A stretch of 53,546 bases of DNA. It comes from a virus. The translations under genes and the position numbers were made by a program. The notes beneath the pieces were generated by a model. The model was not told where the DNA came from, did no database searches, and saw only the letters and a list, made by a program, of their open reading frames with translations. Every line of letters begins with the position of its first letter. Positions within the stretch are counted from its first letter, which is position 1. Positions 33,219 through 42,889 of this stretch are shown here, one piece after another. The stretch is taken from positions 1 to 53,546 of the IMG/VR virus record IMGVR_UViG_3300035698_014122. One strand, written 5' to 3'.

Positions 33219-34831
33219 TTGTATATAACCTTCTTTATACCTGCTGGTATGTTATCTCCGCTTCTTGTTAAGAACATCAAACTCTTTTTATCTTCTTTGT
33301 AAAACCCGAGACTTTCATCATCTAAATTAGTATAAAAATATCCATCAGTAACAAATAATAAAAATGGTAATTGCTTTTTATTTGGAATAAAAATGCTTTC
33401 TTTATCATTAAGGATTAAAATCATACTTCCATTCTTTTCTTCGGTTTTGCTTTCTAAAAAATGAAACACACTTCTTGGATTAGTTCCACCACCTCCGGAA
33501 AGTCTAAAGTGTTTCCAATCACCCGGCTTATATTCTTTTATCTGTGAAGATGTTACACTCCAATCCCACATCATTGTATAAACTTTTCCTGATGAACTAA
33601 AGCTCATTTCTTTTGCTATTTCATCAATTTCAGTAAAGAACCTTTCTTTATCATATTCATCATGAAAACAAGAACCAGAAGTATCAATTGCAATAATTAT
33701 ATAATTCTGTTTCTTTGTAGAAGTTCTCAATCTATGCTTTCCAATCATTCCATAACGGCTTCTTGGATTCAATAAATGAGTTATATAACTTTGTTTATAA
33801 CCTTTTACTGTTCCTCTGTCTGACATATAAATATTCAATCCCTGCTTAAATTCTTTTTTCCAATTAACTTGAGACTTTAATAATTGTCCTACAGCTTTAA
33901 TCAAAGAATTACCATCATTCATTCCAGCGGCCTTTTGTGCTGCCTGTAATGCTTTATTATTGTCCAGCATTTTTTCGGCTTGCTTTACGAGATTTTCAGT
34001 AAATGCTCTTTGCGGTATTAAGTTTTCGTATTCAGAATCTCCATCAATTTTTACTTCCATTATGTCTGGATCATTAAATCCGTGAGTTTCACATTCAAAG
34101 TCTTGTTCCATTCCTGTATTAAACGATTCTGAACTTCCCATCATTACGACAGGAGTTAAATCATCAACGTTTTCACTACAGTATTCACCTTCTTGTCTAT
34201 CACCATTAAAGTCTTTATATGCTTTTTCTAAAGTTGGAAACTTAACAATAGACAATTTGTTTTCATTCTCTGAATCAGTATATTCTGCTTTCCCGTATTC
34301 GCCCTTTTCATTTTTACAATATTCGTTCTTTAGTAAGAACTCTTTCTTATTGCTTTCTTTATTTTTCTTATACCAATTATATAATCTTGGAGTTGTATAA
34401 GCATCCTCTTTAAGACTTTTATATTCTCTTTTGAAATCTTCTGGAATTTCAATACCTTTGCCTTTAGTTGGCATTTTAGGTTGAACTCCAAGAAATTTCA
34501 TTTTAAGAATTTCAGTATTTATTATTGCATCTTCAGCAATATTCCTTAATTCATGATTTTTTAGATTATCATGAATACTTAAATGATGCTTGAAGATATG
34601 TTGTGCTTCATGAATTAATATGAAGTATAGCTCTTCTACAGGAAGAGTTATAAATCTATTAGTATAATGAAACTGAACTCTATTATTTAGATATCTAACC
34701 CCAGCAAAGTCATCTTTTTTTAAGTTAGTTTCATCAAGAATAAAATCCGAATTGATTATAAATAGATATATCAATGGTTCTTTATCTATAAGATAAAAAG
34801 ATAATTTAGATATTATCTCTGGTCTTGCCAT
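33215..34831 (-). CDS. VWA-domain zincin-like metallopeptidase (DUF2201-like)
   Basis: 538 aa. The N-terminal third has a zincin-type helix LIHEAQHIFKHH (HExxH read as HEAQH, with a following His) and a downstream NIAEDAIINTEI acidic helix. The C-terminal 190 residues are a VWA-like domain with MIDAS DTSGS (IIIAIDTSGSCFHDEY), then an SGGGGTNP loop. Such proteins are commonly paired with MoxR AAA ATPases; a MoxR-like gene lies about 1.8 kb upstream on the same strand. Together they likely form an ATP-driven remodelling or metal-insertion module. Transcribed from the early promoter at 34878-34850. Confidence 0.78.
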   Translation of the reverse strand: MARPEIISKLSFYLIDKEPLIYLFIINSDFILDETNLKKDDFAGVRYLNNRVQFHYTNRFITLPVEELYFILIHEAQHIFKHHLSIHDNLKNHELRNIAEDAIINTEILKMKFLGVQPKMPTKGKGIEIPEDFKREYKSLKEDAYTTPRLYNWYKKNKESNKKEFLLKNEYCKNEKGEYGKAEYTDSENENKLSIVKFPTLEKAYKDFNGDRQEGEYCSENVDDLTPVVMMGSSESFNTGMEQDFECETHGFNDPDIMEVKIDGDSEYENLIPQRAFTENLVKQAEKMLDNNKALQAAQKAAGMNDGNSLIKAVGQLLKSQVNWKKEFKQGLNIYMSDRGTVKGYKQSYITHLLNPRSRYGMIGKHRLRTSTKKQNYIIIAIDTSGSCFHDEYDKERFFTEIDEIAKEMSFSSSGKVYTMMWDWSVTSSQIKEYKPGDWKHFRLSGGGGTNPRSVFHFLESKTEEKNGSMILILNDKESIFIPNKKQLPFLLFVTDGYFYTNLDDESLGFYKEDKKSLMFLTRSGDNIPAGIKKVIYK

Positions 34832-34849
34832 TCTCTCCCCCTGTGTTTA

Positions 34850-34878
34850 ATTATAACATATTATTCTTTTACTGTCAA
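34850..34878 (-). promoter_or_regulatory. Early-type sigma-70 promoter for the VWA gene
   Basis: TTGACA at 34878-34873, 17-nt spacer, TATAAT at 34855-34850; it overlaps the last codons of the ThyX-like gene. Confidence 0.85.
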
Positions 34879-35508
34879 ACAAAGTCTCTTAAACTCTGGA
34901 AGTTCTTCTAAATAATTGCAAAACTCTATCCAGTCATCAAGCTTATGATTACATCTTTGTTTATAAATATTCTGTAGCTGATAATAGTTTGTAGTAAACC
35001 TTGCCCATAATTCAAATCCGCTTGGAAGGTTTGAAACAATTGTCATAAACAATTCATGTTTATCTGTTTCTGTTGTTATGCCATTAAACTCAATTCTTCT
35101 TACTTCATCTTTCTTCATATCGTTATAAATTCTTAAGGAATTATTTATAACATCAATAACTCTTTGATCTGTAAATGAATTACAGTATTCGCCAACGTCT
35201 TTTCTCTTCGTCAGAGTATACATAGTGGACTGTGACGACACGAAATCTATAAAATGATATCTTTGTATCTGTTTCGTGAAATATAAACTATACTGCAAGT
35301 CAAAATTTACAGTAATGCCTTTTAGAAAGCATCCGTGACCTGAACCTGATGCTGAATTACCAAGAGCTACTGCTCTCTTAAATTCCTTATCGCTTATAAA
35401 AAGATCTTCATCTGTATATAAATCTGCAGGTTCTCCAAATCTCGTAGGATAACCTGATGCTTTAATTGATTCTTCAAGTCCGTAGACTTTAATGTTTTTC
35501 ATTTTCAT
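34861..35508 (-). CDS. thyX: ThyX-like flavin-dependent thymidylate synthase
   Basis: 215 aa. QIQRYHFIDFVSSQSTMY corresponds to the ThyX motif region (RHRxxSxxxxSxR), although the exact Arg/His spacing is changed. SGFELWARFTTNYYQLQNIYKQRCNHKLDDW matches the second conserved block (TNxRxLxxFxxxRxxxxAQxE) in divergent form. ThyX makes dTMP from dUMP with FAD and methylenetetrahydrofolate. The divergence at the motif leaves open a related non-canonical role. Confidence 0.65.
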   Translation of the reverse strand: MKMKNIKVYGLEESIKASGYPTRFGEPADLYTDEDLFISDKEFKRAVALGNSASGSGHGCFLKGITVNFDLQYSLYFTKQIQRYHFIDFVSSQSTMYTLTKRKDVGEYCNSFTDQRVIDVINNSLRIYNDMKKDEVRRIEFNGITTETDKHELFMTIVSNLPSGFELWARFTTNYYQLQNIYKQRCNHKLDDWIEFCNYLEELPEFKRLCLTVKE

Positions 35509-36271
35509 TTTTCATTTCCTTTTTTAATGTATGAGTTGCCCATTCCATAATTCCATCGTGCTGAATCTTTGATTTAGCAAATAAACTTATAGTCGGAACT
35601 AATTCTGAGCCGTCAGTATTATAAAACTGACCATATTCAATTCTGTCTTCTAAATAAGGCTTAAGAAACTTAAAACTTATTTCTAATCTTTTCAATCCTG
35701 AATCACCATATTCACTGTAATACTGTTCAAGATTTCTTTTATCACCACCTGTAATAGAATAGTTACCATTATTTATCCAGCCTGACTGAACATTGTCTTT
35801 TATGTCTGGATCTATATTTTTACATATTTCTCTATAACTGTCTTTGAAAGTCTTTATAACTTTCTCAAATTTTTTACTACTAGTAGTTTTATTTTTCCCT
35901 TGTATATTATTAACGAGCAATTTATTGCCTGTTCCAGGAGCAATTTTTTGCTCCTTAAAACCTGATTTAATAGGTTTGTATTGTAGAAGATGGTATGTGT
36001 TATGTTTCTTTTGTCCATAAAATACAGTAGTCCAGTTTAATAACTTGTGACCTTGCAACTTCTTTTTTAATAAATCTATATTTCTAATGCTACAGCCCAT
36101 ATCTTTTGCTAATGTTTCTCTTGATGGAAAAGCCGTGATTTTGTTTCGGGCATAACTTAACAAGATTAAATATAATCTCATTGAGGAGTGATCGATTGCT
36201 GTATTTATTAATAGAGATCTTTCGACTGGAACTTTCCAGTCTATTTTGTCATATTTGAAATCATCTGCCAT
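35489..36271 (-). CDS. Winged-HTH DNA-binding protein (HTH_36-like)
   Basis: 260 aa. RLYLILLSYARNKITAFPSRETLAKDMGCSIRNIDLLKKKL is the helix-turn-helix typical of replication initiator or DnaD-like phage proteins (SxxxLAxxxGxSxRTV). The C-terminal half is helical and unfamiliar. Start of an early subcluster; overlaps the ThyX-like gene by 20 bases. Confidence 0.65.
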   Translation of the reverse strand: MADDFKYDKIDWKVPVERSLLINTAIDHSSMRLYLILLSYARNKITAFPSRETLAKDMGCSIRNIDLLKKKLQGHKLLNWTTVFYGQKKHNTYHLLQYKPIKSGFKEQKIAPGTGNKLLVNNIQGKNKTTSSKKFEKVIKTFKDSYREICKNIDPDIKDNVQSGWINNGNYSITGGDKRNLEQYYSEYGDSGLKRLEISFKFLKPYLEDRIEYGQFYNTDGSELVPTISLFAKSKIQHDGIMEWATHTLKKEMKNENEKH

Positions 36272-36274
36272 TGT

Positions 36275-36481
36275 TTATCCACTTATAAGTATTTCTTGTT
36301 CCCGAGTAATTTTTTCTTGATTTCTGTCCCCTTCTACAAAGTTTATTATGTGATTAATTTCTTCAAAGTTATCAAGTTGCACGAAAGGCCCGTCTGTGCC
36401 TAAACTTTCGTTCGGACAGTAGACGAGCAATATGTTTTTTGATTTCAAGTAAAGAACAACTTCTTTAATTTTTTCTGTCAT
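36275..36481 (-). CDS. Hypothetical protein, 68 aa
   Basis: Small acidic protein with predicted alternating strands and helices; overlaps the upstream stop (ATGA). Unknown. Confidence 0.5.
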   Translation of the reverse strand: MTEKIKEVVLYLKSKNILLVYCPNESLGTDGPFVQLDNFEEINHIINFVEGDRNQEKITREQEILISG

Positions 36482-36693
36482 TCATCCTCCATTTTTATAA
36501 ATGCAAGTGTTCCAACCGGAACAGTAGTAAAAAATATTACAAAAAGATACCAATATTCTTTCATATATGAGACTTGTAAATTTTTTATTTCAATGAAAGT
36601 ATCCCATCCTGTTATTAACATTAAAGTAAAAGCAGTTAAACATATAACAGCTAAAAGTATGAATGATATTATTAAAAATGTTTTTTTACTCAT
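36478..36693 (-). CDS. Small two-helix membrane protein
   Basis: 71 aa from the ATG at 36693 behind AAAGGA, overlapping the MoxR gene's stop. Hydrophobic segments at about 5-29 and 48-64, with a short charged tail. Function unknown; a superinfection or membrane-active early protein is possible. Confidence 0.6.
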   Translation of the reverse strand: MSKKTFLIISFILLAVICLTAFTLMLITGWDTFIEIKNLQVSYMKEYWYLFVIFFTTVPVGTLAFIKMEDE

Positions 36694-39169
36694 TGTTTGT
36701 TTTTTCCTTTTGTAATCCAAATAATTCTTGGTCACTTGTGTAATAATATCCTTGATAAGAATTTTTATATCTATCGTTAATACTGTATAACAACTCTCCT
36801 AATTCTTCAGCGGGCTTCGTTTTTATATTATTAAGTTCGTAGATAAATACAGTTAAATCCTCTGCAGGAATATTTGTATCTGTCATGAACGTTGAAAGAT
36901 TTAATGCTGGCATTTTTACTCCAGCGTCTCCGTCCCATTTGTCAACTTCTGCAACTGAGTGAGCTACAGACAGAAGAAGGTATAGCATAGCTCCTTTTTT
37001 CTCAGATAGCTTTTTGATTTTATCACGAACATTAACGTAATCAAAAAGAACATCTTCTGGCAAAACTCTATTCTCTGCGAAATACGCATATTTTCCAATG
37101 ATGTCTTGAACTACTTGAACTCCATTTGTTATTCCAAATTCGTTAATGTTATTAATCAAAGCTTTAATCTGAACATTTGGGTCTTGATAAAATTTACTGA
37201 AATTTGCATATTTTTCTTTTGAAAGTTTGTCTTTATTCCACCAATTAATCATATCAAAAATCATATTATTTGCAACAAGAGTCCAAGCTCTTGGGGACAT
37301 AGTTGAGTCACCTTCTTCATCATCGTTATTGTTTTTAGGAATTAAGAATGGTGATTCTACTCTCCCATCTTCCATAAATTTATCGAAGATGTAATAACAC
37401 AATATAGAAGGTATTCTGGTTGGAAGTTTAATTCTATTAAATTCAAACGTTCTAAATGCAAATGAGTTTAACCAGCTTGGAGCGTTATATCCGATACTAA
37501 TGTTTCTGTGCCATCTTTCTGCTGTAGCAGTATCAAGATTGTTTACAGAGTTAAAGGATGAAACGTTTTTCTGAACTTTTCTATTACCAGAACCAATAAT
37601 AACTGTTCTCTTTGGAAGAGTATACTTCTCAGATTTTCCTGTTTCTTCGTTAAAGTCAGCACTACCGCCAATCTCTCCTGTAAGAATTAAATTCATTACA
37701 GCAGCCATTGATTCAGTATCAGCTTTGTTAAATTCATCTAAGTGAAGAATCCAAACTCTATCATCATCCGTTGGAGGAAGAACTGTTGGCTGAGCAAGTT
37801 TTACTACTGTCTTTCCTTCTGGTGTTTTATGCAGAAACGGAAATCCTTGTAGCTCTTCAATAGGAACTTTTTGAATTTCAAGTTTATGATAAATACAATC
37901 AGGATTTTCTTCAGCTATCTGTTTAATAATTTCTGTATTGTGAGTTACTGTAAAATCTCCTAGTACAAAAAGTTTATCTTCACCGCTTATTTCAAATCCA
38001 TAATAAGTATTTACTCCTGTACTTCTTACTTTTATTCCTGTTTTAAGAACGTCCTTTATTTGTTTTCTTTTATTAGCCTTTTTCCTATTAATTCTTGTAG
38101 GAATAATAGAGCAATCTCCTGATATATATATTCTATAATATGTCCCCTTATGACCTTTATAAGCTGATTTTATACATTTCTTTTTATATGCAGCCAATCC
38201 CAGTGATCTTACTAAGAATATAATGTCATCAATTAAATTTTCTTTTTTTTGTATTAGATCAAACCCTTTTTTGTTGTCACAGCTTCCATCAGTATCTATT
38301 AATCCAGCTAAAAGTTGTAATCTTTTTTCTCTTGAATTTATTTTATATTCTTGCGGAATATGCTTATTGTTTATTAAATTAAGCTTTTTAAACTCTTCCT
38401 TAATAGGATTAGAAATTCCTCTTTTTCCAGTAATAGCATACGAGCTGACCCTATTTTCACTTTTATACTCGCTAACTGATAAACCATCAAAGGTTCCAGC
38501 ATATTCTCTTAAATAGTTTATAACTTCTTTGTCAATATTTGTTATTGATGGGTCTCCGTTACTTCTTCCGTCACCTAACCATAATCCTAAAAAATATGGA
38601 TCGAGAGCAGTATCTTGCTCTCTCCAGTCTATACTTGTTCTGTACCCTTTTGCATAATTCTTAAAAGTTTTATTTTTTTTCAAATAATCTTCAACAGAAA
38701 TGTTTACAATTTTATTGTTTTCCTTTCCAGACATATTTAAGGATAAAATATGAGAACGATTTACATTATATGCTTCTCCTTTAGTAGGAATTATGTCAAA
38801 CATTTCTTCTGTACCAGAAGTGACTGACTTTATAATTCTTTCATTAGAATCTGGGCCTATAATCTTATCTCCTACTTCAATGTCTTCTGCGGTTTTTAAC
38901 GTTCCATCAAACATTAAAACCTTAGTCCCTTTAGCTAAACACTTACCAGTACCAGTTTCGCCATGAATAAAAAGTGAATGTTTGGTTCCATCAATGAACA
39001 TGTTATTTCTTGTTAAATCAATAGCTCTTCTGATTTCTGTTTTGAGTTCATCATATCCAGAAGCTTCTGTCGGAATTGTATTTGCGATTCCCTTTTCGAT
39101 TGTAGCAATGTTAAAATTACTACTTACAGACTTTTGTAATTCAAAGTATAGCTTTGAATATTCTTTCAT
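36686..39169 (-). CDS. MoxR-family AAA+ ATPase with an intein in the P-loop
   Basis: 827 aa precursor; 492 aa once the intein is removed. Walker A is LFIHGETGTGK/T, split by the intein before Thr; Walker B is WILHLDEFNKA, sensor 1 VIIGSGNR, with a MoxR-like helical lid (SPRAWTLVANN). MoxR ATPases act with VWA partners to remodel or mature protein complexes; the VWA metallopeptidase lies downstream in the same direction. The gene is in the early block and overlaps the next small membrane gene. Confidence 0.85.
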   Translation of the reverse strand: MKEYSKLYFELQKSVSSNFNIATIEKGIANTIPTEASGYDELKTEIRRAIDLTRNNMFIDGTKHSLFIHGETGTGKCLAKGTKVLMFDGTLKTAEDIEVGDKIIGPDSNERIIKSVTSGTEEMFDIIPTKGEAYNVNRSHILSLNMSGKENNKIVNISVEDYLKKNKTFKNYAKGYRTSIDWREQDTALDPYFLGLWLGDGRSNGDPSITNIDKEVINYLREYAGTFDGLSVSEYKSENRVSSYAITGKRGISNPIKEEFKKLNLINNKHIPQEYKINSREKRLQLLAGLIDTDGSCDNKKGFDLIQKKENLIDDIIFLVRSLGLAAYKKKCIKSAYKGHKGTYYRIYISGDCSIIPTRINRKKANKRKQIKDVLKTGIKVRSTGVNTYYGFEISGEDKLFVLGDFTVTHNTEIIKQIAEENPDCIYHKLEIQKVPIEELQGFPFLHKTPEGKTVVKLAQPTVLPPTDDDRVWILHLDEFNKADTESMAAVMNLILTGEIGGSADFNEETGKSEKYTLPKRTVIIGSGNRKVQKNVSSFNSVNNLDTATAERWHRNISIGYNAPSWLNSFAFRTFEFNRIKLPTRIPSILCYYIFDKFMEDGRVESPFLIPKNNNDDEEGDSTMSPRAWTLVANNMIFDMINWWNKDKLSKEKYANFSKFYQDPNVQIKALINNINEFGITNGVQVVQDIIGKYAYFAENRVLPEDVLFDYVNVRDKIKKLSEKKGAMLYLLLSVAHSVAEVDKWDGDAGVKMPALNLSTFMTDTNIPAEDLTVFIYELNNIKTKPAEELGELLYSINDRYKNSYQGYYYTSDQELFGLQKEKTNNE
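37937..38941 (-). mobile_element. Intein 3 with LAGLIDADG endonuclease, in the MoxR P-loop
   Basis: Residues 77-411 (335 aa). Block A CLAKGTKVLMFDGTLKTAED with Cys1; block B VNRSHILSL; LAGLIDADG motifs FLGLWLGDGR and LLAGLIDTDGS; C-terminal FVLGDFTVTHN followed by Thr+1. Splicing restores GETGTGKT. Confidence 0.94.
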
Positions 39170-39181
39170 ATTCTATTCCCC

Positions 39182-39487
39182 TTAATATTTATCATAATCA
39201 CAATCTTTAGTGATGAGATTGTGATTAAATGATGTTTCAAATTCTTTAACGTCTGATATGTTATATAAGTAAGCTAAAACTTTGTTTAATTCATCTTCGA
39301 TTTTTACAATACTTGATTTAGTATAATCTTGAAAGAGATAAGTTCTTAATCTGGCCATCCAAGTTTCAAAACCATAATCAGAAAAATACATATCAGAATA
39401 AGGAACTATGTTTACTCGACGCGACTCAATTAAATCTTCTCTATCCCCAAAACAGTTTATTTTATAATGTCTTACTTTTACTCTCAT
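39182..39487 (-). CDS. Hypothetical protein, 101 aa
   Basis: Unknown soluble protein, first gene behind an early promoter; ends 12 bases before the MoxR gene. Mixed alpha/beta with several aromatic residues. Because it leads the MoxR operon it may be functionally linked. Confidence 0.6.
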   Translation of the reverse strand: MRVKVRHYKINCFGDREDLIESRRVNIVPYSDMYFSDYGFETWMARLRTYLFQDYTKSSIVKIEDELNKVLAYLYNISDVKEFETSFNHNLITKDCDYDKY

Positions 39488-39492
39488 ACGTA

Positions 39493-39521
39493 ATTATATT
39501 AAATTATTCTTTTATTGTCAA
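39493..39521 (-). promoter_or_regulatory. Early-type sigma-70 promoter for the MoxR operon
   Basis: TTGACA at 39521-39516, 17-nt spacer, TATAAT at 39498-39493. Transcription would start almost at the next gene. Confidence 0.85.
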
Positions 39522-40322
39522 ATTTTTATTTGCGCTCTTCTGAATGAAGTCTATAGGGTCTATAAACACACCGTCTTTTTTGACACCATAGTGCAGATGA
39601 AGTCCTGTGGATAATCCGCTGTTTCCAATAATTCCAATCACATCACCTTTTTTCACAACATACCCTTCGTGAACAAAAACCTTTGACAGGTGTGCGTAAT
39701 GAGTTTCTATGAGATTAGCGTGTTCTATAACAAGCCATCTGCCAAAAATAGCATCCATAATATAATTATCTTTTACAATTCCATCAGCAGTAGCTAAAAT
39801 TTCTTCTCCAACAACACTAACAATATCTATTCCAGTATGAGGTTGCATTTTTCCTGTGAACGGAGAGTATCTATCACCGAATGGAGAAGACACACGAATT
39901 TTATTAGAGTATTTCATTGGCCATATGTTAGGAGTTTCACTTACATAATTTTCTCTTTCGTTGAAATAGTTTTCAGTATTATTTAACAGGTCAGAAAAAT
40001 TAGAGCTCATAGTAAGCATGTCTTCCATCTTCTTTAGGTTAAAAGCGTCGGCTTCTTCATTGTTAAATCCACCTACGAATAAATATGAATCTGTTATCTG
40101 AACTGTTTCCACAATTTCCTTAATGGTCTCTGAATAACTATTGAAGTTATCATCCATTTCTTCATTCAAGAAAGTTATAGTTGTATTTAATTCTAAAATA
40201 GTTTTGCTTAATTCAGCATTAGTATTATTTATGTTTATACAAAGCATACCAGCACAAAAAAGCAGAAAGGCTATTGCAGCAATTTGCAATATATCAGTAG
40301 AGATTTTTATTAGTGTATTCAT
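39504..40322 (-). CDS. Membrane-anchored M23 metallopeptidase
   Basis: 272 aa. N-terminal membrane segment (about 10-30), a helical periplasmic spacer, then an M23/LytM domain: VSSPFGDRYSP, MQPHTGIDIV (first zinc His and Asp) and GLHLHYGV (HxH). It cuts peptidoglycan cross-links. Expression from an early promoter suggests use in wall maintenance or entry-related remodelling and not only lysis. Metal ligands are all present. Confidence 0.88.
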   Translation of the reverse strand: MNTLIKISTDILQIAAIAFLLFCAGMLCININNTNAELSKTILELNTTITFLNEEMDDNFNSYSETIKEIVETVQITDSYLFVGGFNNEEADAFNLKKMEDMLTMSSNFSDLLNNTENYFNERENYVSETPNIWPMKYSNKIRVSSPFGDRYSPFTGKMQPHTGIDIVSVVGEEILATADGIVKDNYIMDAIFGRWLVIEHANLIETHYAHLSKVFVHEGYVVKKGDVIGIIGNSGLSTGLHLHYGVKKDGVFIDPIDFIQKSANKNLTIKE

Positions 40323-40339
40323 TTATATTCCTTTAGATA

Positions 40340-40368
40340 ATAATAACAAATTATTCTTTTATTGTCAA
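40340..40368 (-). promoter_or_regulatory. Early-type sigma-70 promoter for the M23 peptidase gene
   Basis: TTGACA at 40368-40363, 17-nt spacer, TATTAT at 40345-40340. Confidence 0.8.
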
Positions 40369-40409
40369 TAGAACTTATATACTTCATAATTACCTTACCT
40401 TCGTGATTA

Positions 40410-40420
40410 GTAAAGATAAT
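40410..40420 (+). promoter_or_regulatory. GTAAAGRTAAT motif (candidate late promoter)
   Basis: GTAAAGATAAT, about 42 nt before the neck-protein start and divergent from the early promoter beside it. Confidence 0.55.
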
Positions 40421-40453
40421 AATGAAAGATTAAAATGTAATAAGGATTTAATG

Positions 40454-42889
40454 ATGATAAAAGAGACTTTCAGACGAATAGAATATAGCGATGAGAGTAA
40501 GTTTCTTAAGACTGGTGATAGAATTGAACTCAAGGAATATTCAGATGACCTTGTTTTTCTGGTCAACTTTAACGGAACATTTGATGCTCAGTATGCATCA
40601 GGAGATAATTCTCCTACACTTGTTGGAGCTCCAGTTATAGCTGATTTTGATTCTTTTGGTTTGTCTCAGCACGGAGACTTAAAAGGCAGTGTAACTTATG
40701 GTTATGAATCTTTTTCCGACCTTAAAAACAATGGAAAGATAAGCTTTAGATTAAGCTCAGGGTTTGACAATAACTATGGAGAACAGACATTTACAAATGA
40801 AGATCCAGATACTATATTAGCTACTGAGGATTATGGATTTAAACTATTTTTAGGTAATATAGAAATAGGAGATTTTTCAGTTTCTTTAGGCGTAGGGACT
40901 GTTAAGTCTGATGTGTATAATGCACTGTCTATAGCGATAACTGCATACGCAAGCGTTTTGTATGACGACGATGGCAAAATAAGAATGTCATCCAGAACTA
41001 TTGCTCAAGAAATACACATAGAAGAACCAATTTCCGGTGAGTCTTTAATTACATTGATGGGTGGAGTTGAAGATCCAGTTATTCCAAACGCACCTTCTGA
41101 AGGCATAGACTTCTTTAATTTAATTCCTACTTCTGGAATGAATAATGCAATTATTTTAACTCATGATACTTCAAGTCATATCTTAATAAAAATGTATGAT
41201 GAAAATGGAGTTTTAGTTGTAGATGAAGATGCTGGAATATGGTCTAATGAATCAATAAGATATTATGAAATGGAATTGACTTGGAATGAAAACATAGGTC
41301 AATTTTATATAGGTGGAAATCTACAGTTAGTATTTATGACCAGTGTTGTTAGGGATAACGTAGTAACAAATTTAACTATACAGGGAAATGATACAACTAA
41401 TTATCACAAAATAGACGAAGTAATAATAGATAGTGCTTATGGGCATAGTAAGAATTATACACCAGCAGATCTTCCACTAACTCCATATAGTGCTGATAAT
41501 CCATATGTAGATATTTTCTTTGGTAGTGGATTTAAAGAAAATGAAGTTACAGATTTAATTCTTAGCAATTCAGACGGTACAAACTTTACGGTAAAAATAG
41601 GTAATACTTGGTACTATTATTTCTCCGGAGCTTGGAGAACATCCGATAACACTTTCTCACAGTCAACATCTTCTGATGTTTTTGAAACTCAATTTTCAGA
41701 ATTATTCTTTAATGAGAACTATGATTTAGATATTAGAATATATTTTCATACAGATGGTTATGAAACTGTTTGGATAGACGAATTATCCATCATAACAGAA
41801 GAAGGAAATTCGGCTGCAGCTTATATTACAGGAACAGTTGCTTTAACTGGAACAGTAGATTTATCAACAAATACATCAATTGAAATTACAACTGATGCTG
41901 GAAGTTTAGTAGTGGATTTAACTACAGCAGCAGTAGATTCTTCAGCAGTTACTCTTCAAGAAATTAAGCAGGCAATTAATGACGCTGGTGTTCCTGGCTT
42001 AGCCGCTGCAACAGATGATGGAAATGGTCATTTAATTCTTTTAAGTTTTAATACGGGAAATGAAGCATTAGTTGCAATAGATCATTCAGATACAGATTCA
42101 GCACTTGAAATAATTTGGGATAGTGAAGGTTCTACGGACTTAGGAGAAGATACAGAAGTAATTAGTGAATTTTCCGATTACTCTGAACTATATCGATTTG
42201 TAAGAGCTAAACTTGGTGCTCCATTAGTTCCTGTTGAATTAACAGATGAACAGTTAGATGATTGTATTTCTTCAGCAGTTTATCATTATAATAAATGGAG
42301 AAACTTTTCAGAGAATATTGAGTTTACAACATTAAATGGTTCAGCAGCATCGGGATATGAGATACCAGCAATAGTTGGTGGAGAAGAAAATATTACAGAG
42401 ATTGTATTATCTCCAAGATATCCTACTGCATATTATAGTGGAAGAAGCGACTTGATGAAGAACATTTACATTCAAGCAATATATGATAGTTCAGGAATTA
42501 TGGCAAACGCAGCTGATTATCACATTGCTTTAGTTGCATCTAAAGATTTAAGCATGATATTAAATACAGAAATTAGATGGGAATTTATGAATAAAAGAAT
42601 TTTCTTATACCCTACTCCACCATCTTCTGTGAGAATTGGCATAAAATATAAATCAGCATTAACTCTTAGCGAAATAAGTAATAGTCAATCTATTAAAGAT
42701 TTTACTTTAGCTGAAGCTAAGATAACACTTGGAACAATAAGAAGTACGTTTTCTAACCAAATTCCAGGCGGCGATGGAATGTTAACCCTAAATGGAAGCG
42801 AATTGAAGTCTGAAGGCACACAAGAAAAAGAAGCATTAAAGGCTAATTGGAAGTCAAGTACAAACGTGTACGAATTTATTATTGGCTGA
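40454..42889 (+). CDS. Large neck/head-tail structural protein with LamG-like region
   Basis: About 811 aa from ATG 40454 (or 40451) behind AAGGA; a GTG at 40403 would run through the candidate promoter. The N-terminal half is beta-rich and lectin/LamG-like. About 460-560 is a small domain with SIEITTDAGSLVVDL. From about 580, SELYRFVRAKLGAPLVPVELTDEQLDDCI is the signature of gp13-like neck proteins of T4-type phages. It probably caps the head completion ring, with the extra domain decorating the neck. Confidence 0.65.
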   Translation: MIKETFRRIEYSDESKFLKTGDRIELKEYSDDLVFLVNFNGTFDAQYASGDNSPTLVGAPVIADFDSFGLSQHGDLKGSVTYGYESFSDLKNNGKISFRLSSGFDNNYGEQTFTNEDPDTILATEDYGFKLFLGNIEIGDFSVSLGVGTVKSDVYNALSIAITAYASVLYDDDGKIRMSSRTIAQEIHIEEPISGESLITLMGGVEDPVIPNAPSEGIDFFNLIPTSGMNNAIILTHDTSSHILIKMYDENGVLVVDEDAGIWSNESIRYYEMELTWNENIGQFYIGGNLQLVFMTSVVRDNVVTNLTIQGNDTTNYHKIDEVIIDSAYGHSKNYTPADLPLTPYSADNPYVDIFFGSGFKENEVTDLILSNSDGTNFTVKIGNTWYYYFSGAWRTSDNTFSQSTSSDVFETQFSELFFNENYDLDIRIYFHTDGYETVWIDELSIITEEGNSAAAYITGTVALTGTVDLSTNTSIEITTDAGSLVVDLTTAAVDSSAVTLQEIKQAINDAGVPGLAAATDDGNGHLILLSFNTGNEALVAIDHSDTDSALEIIWDSEGSTDLGEDTEVISEFSDYSELYRFVRAKLGAPLVPVELTDEQLDDCISSAVYHYNKWRNFSENIEFTTLNGSAASGYEIPAIVGGEENITEIVLSPRYPTAYYSGRSDLMKNIYIQAIYDSSGIMANAADYHIALVASKDLSMILNTEIRWEFMNKRIFLYPTPPSSVRIGIKYKSALTLSEISNSQSIKDFTLAEAKITLGTIRSTFSNQIPGGDGMLTLNGSELKSEGTQEKEALKANWKSSTNVYEFIIG

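Noticed and set aside
34861-35508. Certain assignment as functional ThyX
   Set aside because: The RHRxxSxxxxSxR motif is altered in spacing, so I call it ThyX-like only.
40403-40453. GTG start for the large neck-like protein
   Set aside because: The extension translates the candidate promoter and lacks a ribosome site; ATG at 40451 or 40454 follows AAGGA.
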